Assembly: GCA_023374045.1 (NCBI GenBank)
Contig: CM041779.1
Location: 146,445,485 to 146,509,484, forward strand
Length of the DNA: 64,000 nt
Source of the DNA: Limonium bicolor
Lineage: Eukaryota; Streptophyta; Magnoliopsida; Caryophyllales; Plumbaginaceae
Direction of reading: 5' to 3'
The notes beneath the pieces are model-generated. The model was not told where the DNA came from, made no database searches, and saw only the letters and a program-made list of their open reading frames with translations. This document shows positions 11,117 through 25,300 of the stretch, piece by piece. Positions within the stretch are counted from its first letter, which is position 1. Each line of letters begins with the position of its first letter. The translations under genes and the position numbers were made by a program.

Positions 11117-14100
11117 CGCTTTACTTAGATAGGTGTATTAATAACTACCATATAATCCCATAATGTATATCTATGTGATATATCATTTACTCACGTCGTA
11201 TTGTACTTATACAGCACATAGCCATCATCTGTGGCGTTAATTCAAACATATATGGATATAGGCGATCCATCAGCACCATCATTTCCTATCAGTTCTACCA
11301 ACCCAGACAACCTCCCCGAGGTGTCCATACTATATCATCATTCCACATTCTGTAAATAATGATTCATTTCGTATCTAGGTGATACCATATGTAATCAATA
11401 TAAGATAATATGAATATGCATATCACAAATATCATAAAAAAAATTACTACACACATGGATGTAACCACATCGTTCCAAACAAGTACTTCATAAGACACAT
11501 ACATACGAATGCACAGTACACGCAAACAATCAAAACGTACGCCCCGCGTACCTAACAACACCAACAAAATGACCAAACAATAGCAACAAACAACGCAACC
11601 CCGCATATTACCAGTTCACTGTTGCCTCGCACTTGAAACAACAAGCAACAAACATCGTATGCCCCGCATACCAACAAACCACTGTATGCCCCCGCATACG
11701 AAACAACAAAATTCAGTGCGAACATGTGCGCAGCCAAGAGGCTATACCCCCCTTAAAAAGGGTTACGCCCCGTACCCACAAGTATTCAACAGCCGCTCCA
11801 CAAGGAGCGCTGGATACTTGGCTCTCATAGAGTTCTCTAACTCTCATGTGGTATCTCCCACTTTTGGAGTAGATTATTCTCATATTAGATAGATGGGTAT
11901 GACTCTAGCCCCTCCGGCTCCAAAACATGTAAAGGTGAGGCACGTGTTTGTGCTCTCTCCGAATTCGTTCTAATGGGCCCACTCGCTCCTTATAGAGGTG
12001 TAGACCCATGAACATAGGCTCAGTTGATCCCTTGTATTGTCGTATCTCCCATCGTTAGGATTTCTAGCATCTTCGCGTCTCTTCTCTCATTGACTTCCAG
12101 CTTGGGTGGTCATATGACATTGGCTATTATTAGTATTTAGTGCTCTTTGCACCTTTCTAATGGGCCCACTCGCTGCTTATAGAGGGTGTAGACCCATGAA
12201 CATAGGCTCAGTTGATCCCTTGTATGTCGTATCTCCCATCGTTAGGATTTCTAGCATCTTCGCGCTCTTCTCTCATTGACTTCCAGCTTGGGTGGTCATA
12301 TGACATTGGCTATTATTAGTATTGTCATCCATGTCTCCTGGTGGTTTTGTTCGGAGTAACACATTGTTCGTGTTGGTATATATTATATCTTCTCCCCGTG
12401 TGTCGGGTTAGCAACAAAGTTGGTATGGTTCTTCCTGCTTCCTGCCAGGGAAATCCATATGTTGTGCTCGTATTAGAGTTCTGCAACTTCATCTTCCATT
12501 TTACATTATCTCTACGCGTTTTACTGTCTAAGTTTGCCTACGTATTTATTATTGAATGTTGTTTTTCGTGGTTGTCGCTTCCGTGCGCATCACATTTCCG
12601 TCGGTTCGACGGTTTGTTAGTCATTATAGCGTTTATGTTCTTGTTAAAGCATCTGCTAGTATCCTAGCTTTGTTTTTCCATTATTGTGTAGTTACGCGTT
12701 TGACATCATTTGGTAGATTCCTCTGGATTGCAAGAACTTGCATGATCCTTATGAGGGGTCTACGTATTCTTCGTCCATACTGTGGTTTCCTGTTTCTGTC
12801 ATCAGCCTCGTTATCTTCGAAGGGTCTCCTTGTCTTCACTGTGTATCGTCTGCTACTCTATGTCGTAGGTTCCTGGTTCCTCTAGCCCGTTGGTTGATTT
12901 GCGGTTCTTCTCATCCATTTCGAGGTAATCTGCATCACTGTCCGTAGCACGGAGTTGACTACTTCTCGTGTTCCTAACACTACTTGTCTACATGCATGGG
13001 GTATCGTACTGATACATTACTACTTACCTGACTAACCTATAAATAAGTCTGTCAGGCCCACATGCTCCTATCGGAGTGCGATCGTCCCATGTCTAGTTTA
13101 GTAAACTGGTAGCGTCCGTCACACGACTATTGTGAAGTATTCTATTGTCAATCTCCCTTTTGATGGATGTCCTTATTGTATTTGATGTTGATTGGTCCGC
13201 AATGTCGGTTATCTTGTCGTAGGTGCTAATGTTCTAGTAGTATGGAGGTAAGGTGGTTGAAACATTATTTTTGTTCCCTGGACTCATGTCCTTAGTAATA
13301 CACTAAAGGTAGCACTTGGTTGTTAACCAGTTAAACGTTGGTTCGTCTGTATGGCTGCCATCGGTTATGTAATATTGGTGCTGGGCTAGCAATGTCAGTT
13401 CTCCTATCTCGATCTCCATGAGTACATACATAATTCTTTCTCCAGGTTTAATCATTATCATTTCTACCTATGCTTCCCGATACGGCGTGGGGTAAGTTCT
13501 CATACTTGGGTATTTATATGCGTTCCCTCTTCCGTTCACAAAGGGTATGCCATTTCTCATAAGATTAGGTTTGTTCATTAGGACTGAACATTTCACTATT
13601 AGTGATTAGCATTACATGCTGGATATACTCCTGGTATTCAGCTAGTAAGTAATGTCTTTGTTGTTACTTATTGTTTAGTGCTAGTTACTTGTAACTGCAG
13701 TTATTTATATTTCAAGTGCGCGTTTGGCGCCTGCAAGTTAATCATCATTGTTATTCATGTTGCCTGCGGTGTGTACCGCATTTTTCTTACTTCATTATAT
13801 TAATTTAGACATTGTTATGTTAGTAATATACCTCGAAGGTAATTGGAGTCGGTGTTCCCGGTCTCCTGGGCTCATGCCTTTGTTTGTACATTAGGTACTT
13901 GCTCATTTGCGCTATTTAGCGTTCGGTTTGAGTGTTTTGTAATATCGATGTAGTTGTTTGCCATTGTTTTAATTTATGCATTCATTCGTCATTGACAATC
14001 GTCAGAATAGTAACCGACATGTCTTTTTCACATATTGATAGTTATCATTTTACATGGCAGAACGCCAATGGCGGTAGCCATTCTTCTACTTAGAAGTTGT

Positions 14101-16145
14101 CTTGTAAATCAGTACGATTTAATAATGCGCGTAAAACTTAATTTTGACGTCTGTTCGTTTTGAATTGCACATAACCGTATATGGCGCTCCTTGGTAGAGT
14201 AGTGCCCAGAGGTGATAGTTATCCATGCGTTCAGAGTTAATTCGCGTTCATTTTGCGAAGGCATTGGTAATAGCCGTATTACGGTAGAATTATTCCTTTT
14301 ATTTTTGGTCCATCTGTGGACTGATACGTTTATTAATTTTCTGGTGTTCATCACAAGGAATATCGATCTGCACACTGGTAGTGTGTTTTGTTGGTACTGG
14401 TTGTGATACGATCGTATTCACTCCATAATTTTATTTTGTATGATTTAATATATACAACGTATATTGTTGGTTACAAGCCTTCTTATTTAATATCTTATTG
14501 CTAAATTGTTGCTAGTTGTTTGTAACCAGTGTACTGTAGTTTTGTTTATCCTGGTCGTATGTATTGTGGCAACTTGTGAAGAGTCTTAGGAGTCATCCGA
14601 CCCTGGTGTGATCAGCACCAGTGTTGAACTAACCTTCCACCCCAATTTGTGGTTGGTTTCCTTGATCCCCGAGAATCAAGTTTCACCTTCCACTTCCTGT
14701 TCAACCATTAAATGGTTCGATAATTAAATTATGTTATCTTTGCTCTTAAGTCGGTGTCATTTGATTCGTTCTTGTTTAGTAGTTATAATTTGTTATGGGC
14801 TGGTGTGCCATTTTATTGCGTTAGTCGGGCTCGTCGGGTCCTTCACAGGTTGTAGCCTCATATGTTAACGGTTTATTGCAACAATTATAGTTTTGTAGTT
14901 ATATATTAGAGTTGTGCAATTGTTTGATGATTATTGGTAGCCATGGCGTCGTACCAGTGGTCTATACAGTTTACAGAATTTGTATGTAACGACAGTAGCA
15001 GCGGTAGCTGCAGTCGTAATTGTTTGCAGCACTTGCAGTAGCAAGTGCGCGGGGGGTAGCGGGAATTATTGGTACATTGTTTAAGTCAGCGCTTGCAGTG
15101 GCAAGCGCACCATGCAAGTAGAGTTGTCGGTTTCCGACTTGTTGTCTTACTGCTGCATTGGTTGCTTAAGTACCGTTAGAATGATTGTTCATGAAACAAG
15201 GCGGTATTTGGATTGGAAAATTTTCTCCTAATCACATTGTCGTTAGAATAGCCAAGTCCTCCCTCACATTATATTTATAATAGCATAAATGTTCGGACTT
15301 TGTTTCTCCACAGGTGTCGCCATGACAAGGTTCTAGCGTCACGGTATTGTGTGTACACAAGTTTAGGATTGGAGTTTGAACATAACAGGGCGGTATATAC
15401 TTATAAATTTTTTTTCCACGTCTTCAATATAATCTCTTTTTTTTACAGTTTGGTATTACGATACAATTGTATGGTGGTTAAAGGTCCCCGTTACGGGCGA
15501 CGGTCTCACGGAGCTCGTGGCGCTCCCGGTCTGCTTGCCCTGGTGTCTTGGGTGATCCTTTCACGATGTCACGGTAGTGGTCGTACTCGCCTCTGGTGGT
15601 GTCCTTTGCTACAACGCTTGGTTGTTAAGGGCGGTATGATATTTTGTATTAATGTTACAGGAGCAGGAATTATTCATTCGCTGCGAGAGTCTTTAGACAG
15701 TCTGTTGGGTTGGTAGCCCTTTTTCCTATATTCGGGGATTATATTCTCAGTTGTATTATACTCATTGGGTTGTGGGGGAGGGGGGTACTGTCGCGGTAGT
15801 TCGTACTGGACTTCCACATGAAAGTGGACTGTCGCCAATGTACCCATGACGTGTGTGTCCTCCTGGCTGAGCTCTCAGCTGGACCTTAACAGGGGGTAAC
15901 ATTCCCGGGCCTTTTATGCCCTTGGCCAGCTCCTGGCTCACACCACCACTAGATTTCGGTATTACCGCTCGTCTTCTCGATAACGCACCATAATACAATC
16001 AACTCATTTGTGTGCCCCAAGGGTTAACACTTGCAAGCCAAAGGTTCTGCTAACACATAAATCCATTAAGACAAAGACGTTTCGTACCTCACAAACGTTT
16101 CCCAAGTCCTAAGCTCACTGTCTTAACCTAGTATCTCGTCATCAG
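11117..16145. other. non-coding retrotransposon-like DNA, unassigned
   Basis: No gag, protease, reverse transcriptase, RNase H, integrase or chromodomain peptide was recognised on either strand; the longest open frame is 138 codons and resembles nothing I know. The position next to the polypurine-like site suggests internal or 3' non-coding DNA of a large LTR element, or several collapsed LTR pieces. A small tandem duplication lies at 11969-12325. Short stems (for example around 15005-15110, GCACTTGCAGTAGCAAGTGC) are present. Otherwise I see nothing in it. Confidence 0.5.
11969..12325. repeat. two tandem units of ~187 bp
   Basis: The unit beginning TAATGGGCCCACTCGCT near 11970 recurs near 12157 and runs through the same CATATGACATTGGCTATTAT in both copies, with a few indels. 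Confidence 0.85.
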
Positions 16146-19100
16146 AGCGGATAACACCCCTCATAAACAAATGCGTAATAGTCACTCACGTTAACAGAAA
16201 GTAAAACGTCTCACAGCGGAAAAATAAACGACGACATTAAACTCACTCGGGTGTCACCTGCCATTACTCGCCCACGCGAGTAACGAAGCAGTAATTAAAT
16301 TCAACGCTAAACAACAATACTACTCAACCGCAGTGACGACGAGATATCTCCTATACATCATACTAAGTCCACATCCATAACAGTCGACAAGTGAGCATCT
16401 ACCCAAATCCCAAATACATACAACCGTACCGTCATACATCCACAGACTGATATTGTTATACATAAAATTCCTTACACAATATTAAAGTAACCTTAGATAC
16501 CCTGTTCCCGCACTTCGGCTTCAACGAAGATCAACAACCTGCGCAATAAGTGTAGTCTCAGCGATAGACGCTGAGTATGCCGGGCCTGGACCCTATTGGT
16601 CACTTGTCATTTTTAACCGTCTTGATATTAGGTTGATTTCATGCTTATCATTTTTCAGGTATAATAAATACTGTAACAACATGCATGATTATGTAACCAT
16701 TCATCCAATTCAAACAGTCATTTATAAATGTACACAGCACAGTCACACATCATACAATACGACAACATTAGTAAATCATACGTCGTATATTATCATCATC
16801 ATGTATTACAACATTTGGCCCCCGGGGCCTTCACATATCATTTGTTTTGGTTAGCACTGTCGGGCGTCAATTAGGACAGCCCGAATTATACTCACTTGGA
16901 CAGTAGTCCCACGTACACACAAGGTGCTCACTGCCCTGATCATCCGAAGACTCTGGGACTATTTCACTTTGCCTTTGTAAAGGCGTCCATTTAGGTGGCC
17001 AAGGGCCTGGTGCCAACGGTAGCACACTCCGCCTGACGATCTATCTAGGTTCGTTCAGGATTAACTAGGGTAAAACCCGATACGGGATAACCCAAGAGAT
17101 CTCTACGCGCGACCAGCAGCCAGTGACTGTCTGGATTAAGGTACTACATCATCACATTCATTCACACTCCACTGTTAACTTTGTTAGTTAGATAGTCAGT
17201 TACAGTTTTAGTATATGGAGTACATCACTTAATTTGTTGGCTGCCCTATGGGTCTTACGCATACCTAGAATTATTCTAGGTAGTATTCACGTTCGAGTCA
17301 AAGCTCTAGAGACCGACAATGTCGTGTCCCGTTCCTAAGTGTTTTACTTAGGTTTTAACTACATACTTGTAATACTTAACGTATTAGGTCAGGTAATGGT
17401 GGTCACAATCACACATTTCGCATATGTAGTTGTATAAGTCGATCTATAGTCGACGTAGTATTAGTCCCGTAGGACGTTCGTGCATAAATAAATAATGCAG
17501 TAAACATGGGTACTCTCACACACATAAATCACATACATACATTCACACAAGTTATTTATCAAACAAATCCGAGCCCGAGGAATTCCTCAGGACACCCGGA
17601 TCAAACCCTTTACATACCGTACACCGTGTCAAGGTCGCGCAGTGTAGATCGCTAGGGCTATCGAGCGCGCACGTCTGAAGGGTGATCTAGAAATACAAGG
17701 AACGCTAAGTGTCAATCACATGACAGTAGGATTCGGTATTTTCGAATAACGTCTGTAATCCCGGTACTACGCCCCCGGATTTTCAACTGTTACTAGCTAA
17801 AGCATAGTTATCTTAAAAATTTCCTTACTCGTAGTAAGTATTAATATGCGGTTCAACAAAGACGTCGGTTCCTATACGAACGTCATAGTTAATGTTTTCA
17901 ACTTAGGAATTACGGTTTCAAACCCGTAATAAAAACGTTATGCTTTATATAACTTCGTTCGTTCTCGTATATTTTAATCCAACCGTTATATTGCATCCAT
18001 AGGTATTTTTATAACCTATGGTTGCATGCATGGTTATAGTTGATAACCTATGGTTGCATGTATTTCATGCAACGTTGGTTTATATTGCACGATAGATTGT
18101 TATTCCTTGGTATACCTTACATTATTCTAACTTCTTATTTATGTAACAACTTGTATTCATTTAAACCCTTATGACATAATGGTATACAATTATGCTTACA
18201 TGCTAACATTTATTATTGACTACTATATGGTTTGTAAACCATATTATATATGCATATCATTTGCGCCAGCATTTATATATGTGTACACATTAGCTCCTAA
18301 TGAAATAAGAAACTTTATATTGTGTACATATTATTCTTTATGCGGGGTTTATTTAACCATTCCAAAATCTTATATTAACCATAGTAGGGGTGTCAAAATC
18401 GGGTTTCGGGTCGGGTTGAGCTCAACCCGAACCCGACCCGAAAATAGTTTTGGTCAACCCGAACCCGACCCGAACCCGGAGCGGGTTGTACTTCTTTAAC
18501 CCGAACCCGGAGCGGGTTGACCCGAACCCGACCCGTTTTTTCAAAATTTATTTTATTTTTTAAATTTTGGATTATTTAATAAAATAATATAATACTATAA
18601 TATTAATTAATATTATGTACAATATATAATCATATGTAATTGATTAAATGTTTATTTTAGTCATAAATTAATCATTAAATACTAATTAAGTCATTAAATT
18701 TAACATATTTTATATTTTTAATTAAAAAAAATTTCGGGTTAGGGGTCAGCGGGTTCAACCCGAACCCGAAGCGGGTTTCAATGACCCAACCCGAACCCGA
18801 CCCGAAAATCATTTCGGGTAAAAAATCTCAACCCGAACCCGGCTTTTTACGGGTCGGTTTCGGGTCGGGTTTCGGGTTCGGGTCAAGATTGACATCCTAA
18901 ACCATAGTACTTATGTCATTGTATTCTATAGTTTATATCTCTCTTTTTTTTTTATATATGCATACATGTGCATGCGCTATTAAGATAGTTTTAAGAAACT
19001 ATACTTTTAACCACACAGTATTATCTAGTGTTACACTTATATCGTGTTGTCATATAGTGTGATATTTTATGTCATTAACTTATAACATATGGTTTTATTA

Positions 19101-19566
19101 CTTATATTTATGTACCGAAAATGACATATACTTACAATACACTTATACTTCTTTATTTGCATAATTCTCATTTATTACAATATAGTCACATAACTTATAC
19201 CATGTTATAAATACCTTGTTTTATAACATCAAAACTTTGTAATAAGGTATAACCTATGGTTTTAATACCTCTTTATTCATTGTTGCCGAAAAGGCATGTA
19301 TTTTCCATTTCATTTCATTTCAAATCCTATACTTTCCAAATACTACAATTTCACTACAATTTTTATAACATACTTAACTTACCATATACTATGGCATTTG
19401 AATCATATGTTATGTATATTATATAGTCTCAGTATTCCCGAAAAATACAAACAAACCCTTAGGTTCTGTTTTTTTTTTTTTTTAACCCTTAACATCCCAT
19501 ATTTATACTTTTACCACAAATCTTATTATATTTTTACATATCATATGTTATATCATTCCAAACATT
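16146..19566 (+). mobile_element. LTR-like DNA of the TAACACCCC/GCAGCGG family
   Basis: Starts about GGATAACACCCC near 16147. It then shows the landmarks shared with the LTR starts at 36372 and 61093: a CAGCGGAA box about 60 bp in, a GCTGAGTATG box (16569), and GGACAGTAGTCCCA (16899; also at 61821). These mark it as the plus-strand start of a Tekay-like LTR that has lost its first bases. The AT-rich right part (18900-19566) is of the same style as 62700-63830. A hAT MITE is inserted at 18385. No genes. Confidence 0.55.
18385..18899. mobile_element. hAT-type MITE with GGGTTCGGGTCGGGT repeats
   Basis: The element is 515 bp. It starts TAGGGGTGTCAAAATC and ends GATTGACATCCTA, short imperfect inverted ends. 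It is flanked by a perfect 8-bp target duplication AACCATAG (18377-18384 and 18900-18907). The subterminal parts are packed with GGGTTCGGGTCGGGT-type repeats facing each other, around an AT-rich centre. An 8-bp duplication and TAGGG...CCTA ends are hAT hallmarks. It is non-coding, so it depends on a transposase elsewhere. Confidence 0.93.
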
Positions 19567-22385
19567 ATATCATTTATAACATATAGTTTTTATATGTTAC
19601 TTCCGTAATATTGCCGGACAGCCCATAGCTGTTGGGTATATTCTTTTCCAGCCACTATCTTTTCCTTGTTTACAAAATAGCCACATATTTTATAACAAGT
19701 GACATATATAGGTTATATTATATGGTTTTAATATTTATTATCCATATAACCTATAGTTTTTATGTTGCTATATTCCAAACAGCCCCCTCTGTTTTAAAAT
19801 CCTCTTTCCGCCCACATTCTTTTTCCTTATTTACATTTTGACTCCAATTTTTATTATATACTTTCATATGTCACAAAAACTATATATTATACACATTTAT
19901 TAATATAACCACTTATATAACTCCAAAAATTCCCAAATTTATACTCAGTATATAAATCATCATATTAACCAAACCAACCCATTATTTTCGGTATCTACAC
20001 TCTACACCCCAAAATTTCATAGACTTAACATTAATCCCTAATGTCACCTTAAGTTCATAAATCAATTATTTACGTTATAAATTTTGGTCAAGGCTTTTAT
20101 TTGGTCAATATTGACCCAATTTACACTAGTTTGACCATAGGTATATATATATGTGCGGTTTGACCACATTTTCTCAAAAATTACAATTTGACCCCCATAT
20201 TTTATAAAACTTAAAAATTCATAAATAACTCTTTTAACATACAGTTTCCGGTTTTATTTAGATTCAACCTCAAAAATTTATTTAGATTGCAATTCAACCC
20301 CAACTATTACGATAATATTTATTTTTGTTCTAAATTCATTTTAAATCCATTTTTAACTTGAAATAATACTTAAGTTAAATGGCCTAAAATGCTTGGCCTT
20401 ATTACAATAATTAACATAGGATAAAATTACACATAAATGTCATGAGACTATATTGTTACGGTTTATTGTATAGTTTTCTTTTATGTTTCCTAAAATCATT
20501 TAATTAATTCCTATGACATTATATGTCATGTAAACCTTATACTATCAACTAAATGTTATAAAACATTATAATACATAGATTAGCCATTTTAACACTCCTT
20601 CACTCACGGCTTCCATTTTTTTAATTAGCATAATGACATGACATCTATATACTAAGGATGTTAAGTATTCTTACATTGATTTTGGTCAACTAAAATCTTC
20701 CACACATCCTCCAAGCACACCAAACACCTCCTTAGGCTCTCGGCCTATTTTTACAAAATCCTTGAATTAGTTTCCAAACATAACCAACACTTAAGCTTAA
20801 TTATGATAGCATTTAATGATAGATTTACCTACTTTGTTAGGTATATCCTTAAGCTTCCTCTCTTCATTTTTTTTGTTGTGTGGTAGGATTTCCCCATGGT
20901 AACAGCACCATGCGGCAGTATTTTGTGCATGGAAAAGAACACATATCAGCCATGTAATATAAGGATCATTAAGGGTAGTTTAATGCTTAGTAAAGGCATG
21001 GTATATACCTTAACATGGGCTGACCTTAGAGGCTATTCACGCCTGTTCTTTCAAGGCAAGGAGAAGTATTAAAACACCATGTAAACATACTATGTAACCG
21101 GTAAATATCAGTGAGGAATGGTGGTAGTAATTTTTTTTTGTTACCGAAACTCACCAACAAAAGGAGTCCTTGCTGGGATTTTGTTCCTTCGCTAAGTGCT
21201 GGCAACCTCCTGGTTTTACGTGAAGAAATCAGAGACTTAAGCAAGGAGAACTGGAAGTGTTTTACGGTAATACAAGAAGGAATGAGCATGGTTTTTCCTT
21301 ACCGAAATGGATGAGGATGGAGCTCCTCGTATGGGTATGGCTACTGCACAAGCATGGGTGTTTTCCCTCTGTTTTGTACGTGGAGAAGGCAGTGAATAAG
21401 CTGGGGATTCCTCTGGTTCTGTATGTGGAGGAAACAGAAGAGGATGGCTTAGATGGAGCTGGTAATATTACCGGTAGAAGGAAGAAGAAGATGACTAGTT
21501 TTTTTTCCTTACCGATGCTTGGTACCGCAAGTAGGTTTACTTGGAGTTTGTTTGGATCCTTCTGTTTCATAGGTCTGCGCACTTCTCCTCTGATTTTGAA
21601 CGTGAAAGAAAACAGAGAAGAGCTCAAGACTAGCTAGAAATATTACCGGTAAAGCAAGGAAGGAAAGCAGTGGTATTTTCCATATCGTAGCTTGGTACAG
21701 CAAGAGAGTGCATGGGTTCTGCCACTGCATGAACTAGGAGGTTTCTCCTCTGTTTTTTTTTGCAAGAAGATAACCAGGATTTAAACTAAGAAGCTGGAAT
21801 ATGTTACCGTAGAATCAGAGGTATAAATGGGGAAAAAAAAAGAAAAGACAACCTACCGAGAAGAGAAATGAAAATCCTTGTATGGACGTTACCACTGCAT
21901 GGACCATGAACGTTTTCTTCTGGTCTTGTACGCGGAAGGAGCAAGGAGAGGAGTTTAAAGAGCTGGGAACAACAGGAAGAAAATCGGTAATATATAGTAG
22001 AGATTCAGGCTAGTTTTATGCAGGTTCTTCCTTGTTTTTTTTTGCTGGTATGTTACTTCTCCTTCCTTCTCTGTTGGTTTTAGCCGAGAACCCTCCTCAT
22101 TTCACACACTAACACGGGCCATCTCGCTGTATAAAAAATCAGGATGAATAAGTCCTTTGAAGAGAGGAGGAAAAGAGGAGAAGATTGGTTATGTTTTGCC
22201 GTGGAAGCTTACCTATAACTTGGGATAGCAGCCATGGAAGGTGGGTATGCTCTCGGTTATGGAGCAGCTAGGAAGAGCTGGAATATTACGTTGGAAAGAG
22301 AAGAAAAGGTATTGTCATGGGGAAAAAGAACCGACAGATAATTGCAGTAGGTGTGGGTTGGTAAGAGAGTCAAGACATTTTTTTC
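19567..22385. repeat. direct repeat copy 2 (2.8 kb), cut at the MULE junction
   Basis: Second copy of 7251-10076. It stops abruptly at 22385 inside CATTTTTTTC, where the MULE inverted repeat begins; the remaining part seen at 10077-11083 is absent here and does not reappear after 33977. Homopolymer length differences dominate the divergence. Confidence 0.9.
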
Positions 22386-25300
22386 CGAAGCGGCTCTCGT
22401 GACTTCGCACGAGATCGAGGGCACCGTGCCTTCGCTCATCTCAGCCGCTGGATTGACATTTCCTCTCATCTTACGGTGTAGACACAGTTGGAAAAATTAG
22501 GGGTATATAAGTAATCTAACAAGTCTGTCAGAGCATAGAGGGGTATGTTCGTAAACTTACCTCCTATCACCAAAGCGATGCACGTGCGATTATTTTCCCC
22601 TCAATTTTTTTTTTAAGCAACGGTTTCCTCTCGAATTGGACGGAAGCGACATACTCCGACCTTCCCCCAAATCGACGAGATATGGCGTAAAAGTCTGATC
22701 TTGTCCGGTAGCCATTCACCCCCCAAATACACCTCATTTAACTCATGCTTCTCGACATTAATATTATTTTTCCATGTTTGCCTCTGTTTAGTTCGTCCGC
22801 TCTACATTCTGCTGCACGATGTCTACGGGTTATAGTTCGTCTGATGGCGTAGTGCCAATCGAACCTTCAGACGTTGCAGTATGGCAAGCCTTGAGGTTTG
22901 ATACTGAGGAGGAAGGGCATAATTTCTACTCCGATTACGCGCGAAGGGTTGGATTTGAGGTTCGTATAAGACATAGAAACCAATTCCGGTCTAGAAATAG
23001 GGTTGTCACCGTACGACCGTACATTAAACTTGTGTGTAAACAAGAAGGTTTCAAGAGAAACAGCAGAAAGAACCCTAGATATATTAACCAGACGGGTTGT
23101 GATGTTAATGTACCTGAAGGTCAGGCGAAGAGGCATTATGCAGAGGAAAGGTGTGGATGCACGGCTTCGCTGACGCTGAAATATTCGTTTGATGAAGTGA
23201 GTTATTCAATCTCAGAATGGGTGGGTGAGCACAGTGGGCATGAACTAATTCCCCAAGAACTACGTTATCTACAACGGTCTAACAGATGTGTTAACCTTGA
23301 AGTCGGCTTGCAAGCTGAGTTGAATGCTAGTGTTGGAGTTAACCTTCAGACCTCACACAAAATTCTTGCTGCTAGTGCTGGTGGGTTTCAGAACCTCGGT
23401 TGCTCCAGAGTTGATCTCAAAAACCATCTGCGTGCAAAGAGACAGAAGGATATGAATCCGACGGAAGGTGCGAGTCTGCTAGATTACTTCAGGCGTTTTG
23501 CCATACAAAGTCCCGGATTTCACTACGACATACAATATGACTCGCACGGTTTGATTGCAAACATTTTTTGGGCTGATCATAGAATGAAGATGGATTATTC
23601 GTTGTTCGGTGATTCGGTCACATTCGACACAACATTCCGAACCAACAAAGCTTACAGGCCTCTAGGTAATTAACTTTGGTTATGCGATGGCGTATGTACT
23701 CATGTGAATTGTGAATTGTAATTTGTCTTGACTACTGATCATGTCCTGATCAGTGTCAAAATGTATAGACATATTAATCATCGGGACACCTGTTGATAGT
23801 TTAAGCATTAAGAGATGATCTTTACAATGCTGTTATGAAATTATCTAGTTAGACTGGCGGTGAAGGAGAACAACGTGCGGTCAATCATAAGGGAAAAAAT
23901 ATCTACCCAGTAATGAATTTGCTTCTTGTGGTTATATCAGGTGTTGAAGTGGTTGAAACTTTGAATGAATGTGAGATATGGTGCAACATTCTGTAACTTT
24001 GGATATTTGTGGGGTTTAATGTCCCCTTTGTAAGCATATTTATAAATCTGTACAGGCCTACCTGCCACAAAGCATAAAGTTACCTGCACGTTTAGTGGTA
24101 CAGCTACCTGCAATAATAAGGTGGGATACCTGCACTTTTTGTGCCGTAGCTACCTCTCTGTTCTGTATTGTGCTAACTGCAACTATGCTGGAAGCTTCGA
24201 TCCTGCACATCTAGGGGTTCAGCTACCTGCGTCACTGAGGTGGGCTACATTCACTTCTGTGCTGTAGCTACCTGCTTCTGTTCTGTCAAACAGTTTGACC
24301 AAATCCTGTCCATGTGTGACTATAGTTTAAACATTGAGGTTCTTTAGTCACGATTATGTTGATATTGTCTGAAATCACCTGCTCGAACAGCTCAATGTGA
24401 GGTGTATAGAAAAATTTAAAACAATTGTTGTCTGTCGGTAAACTACAATTAGATGTTGTTTCTGAATTTTACTTGTTTTGATGTTCTGTATTCTGGCGAC
24501 ACACTCTGTACTCAGGCGAGAATGGCTTCCATCCCTAAGTATTGCCTTTTCGCAGCTGTGCAGTTACTTGTTTAAAAAATAAACTATCCAGTCGGTAGTT
24601 CTTTGCATACTACTAAATTTCTGCACCTGCCTTGTCACTAACTTACTTCTTCTTTAGGTATATTTGCGGGGTTTAATCACCACCGACAAATAATTTTGTT
24701 CGGGGCTGCACTGTTATTCGATGAGACGATACCTTCATTTGAATGGCTATTTCAGGCTTTTCTCAAATGCATGGACAACAAGGCACCAGCCACCATCTTC
24801 ACAGACCAGGATGCCGCTATGGCCGCCGCTCTGCAGTCGCAGCTCCCCGACACATTCCATGGGTTGTGTTCATGGCACATATTGCAGAATGCAAAGAGCA
24901 AAGTGCACAGCTCCATAGTAGGTGCTGTCACAAATCTACTGACTTTGCTTATGTACTCCATCGATGATGAAAGAGATTTTGACACTGTCTGGGATCTCCA
25001 TATGTCGGATTTGTTCCCGCCCCGTTCTGGTCGTAATAATGTCCATGGTAAATCGAAGGAATGGTTACTTAAGATAAAACAGAAACGACAGCAGTGGTCG
25101 GCCGCATGGGTAAATAAGCACTTCACTGCTGGTATGAGAACAACGCAAGCAAGCGAATCGATCAACAGTACCGTTCGTGGCTTCCTCAAGTCTGATCATA
25201 GTCTGGTAGAATTCTTTCCCCATTTTAATGATATGATTGACTGTGTCAGAGAACGAGAGAAAGTTGCGGAGTTTAACGCTAAAGATAAGTTAACTGCGAA

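Noticed and set aside
15300..15716. 138-codon frame in the non-coding retro-like region
   Set aside because: Composition is not protein-like, there is no recognised domain, and no relation to gag or pol.
18385..18899. Telomere-like or satellite reading of GGGTTCGGGTCGGGT repeats
   Set aside because: The unit is not TTTAGGG, and the repeats sit within a MITE with a clear 8-bp target duplication.
21257..21637. 126-codon frame in direct repeat copy 2
   Set aside because: The homologous copy at 8900-9320 breaks it with several 1-bp indels, so it is not maintained.
24752..25189. 145-codon minus-strand frame, also at 31170-31607
   Set aside because: It lies antisense inside the MULE transposase core in both copies and has no own features; a shadow of the coding strand.
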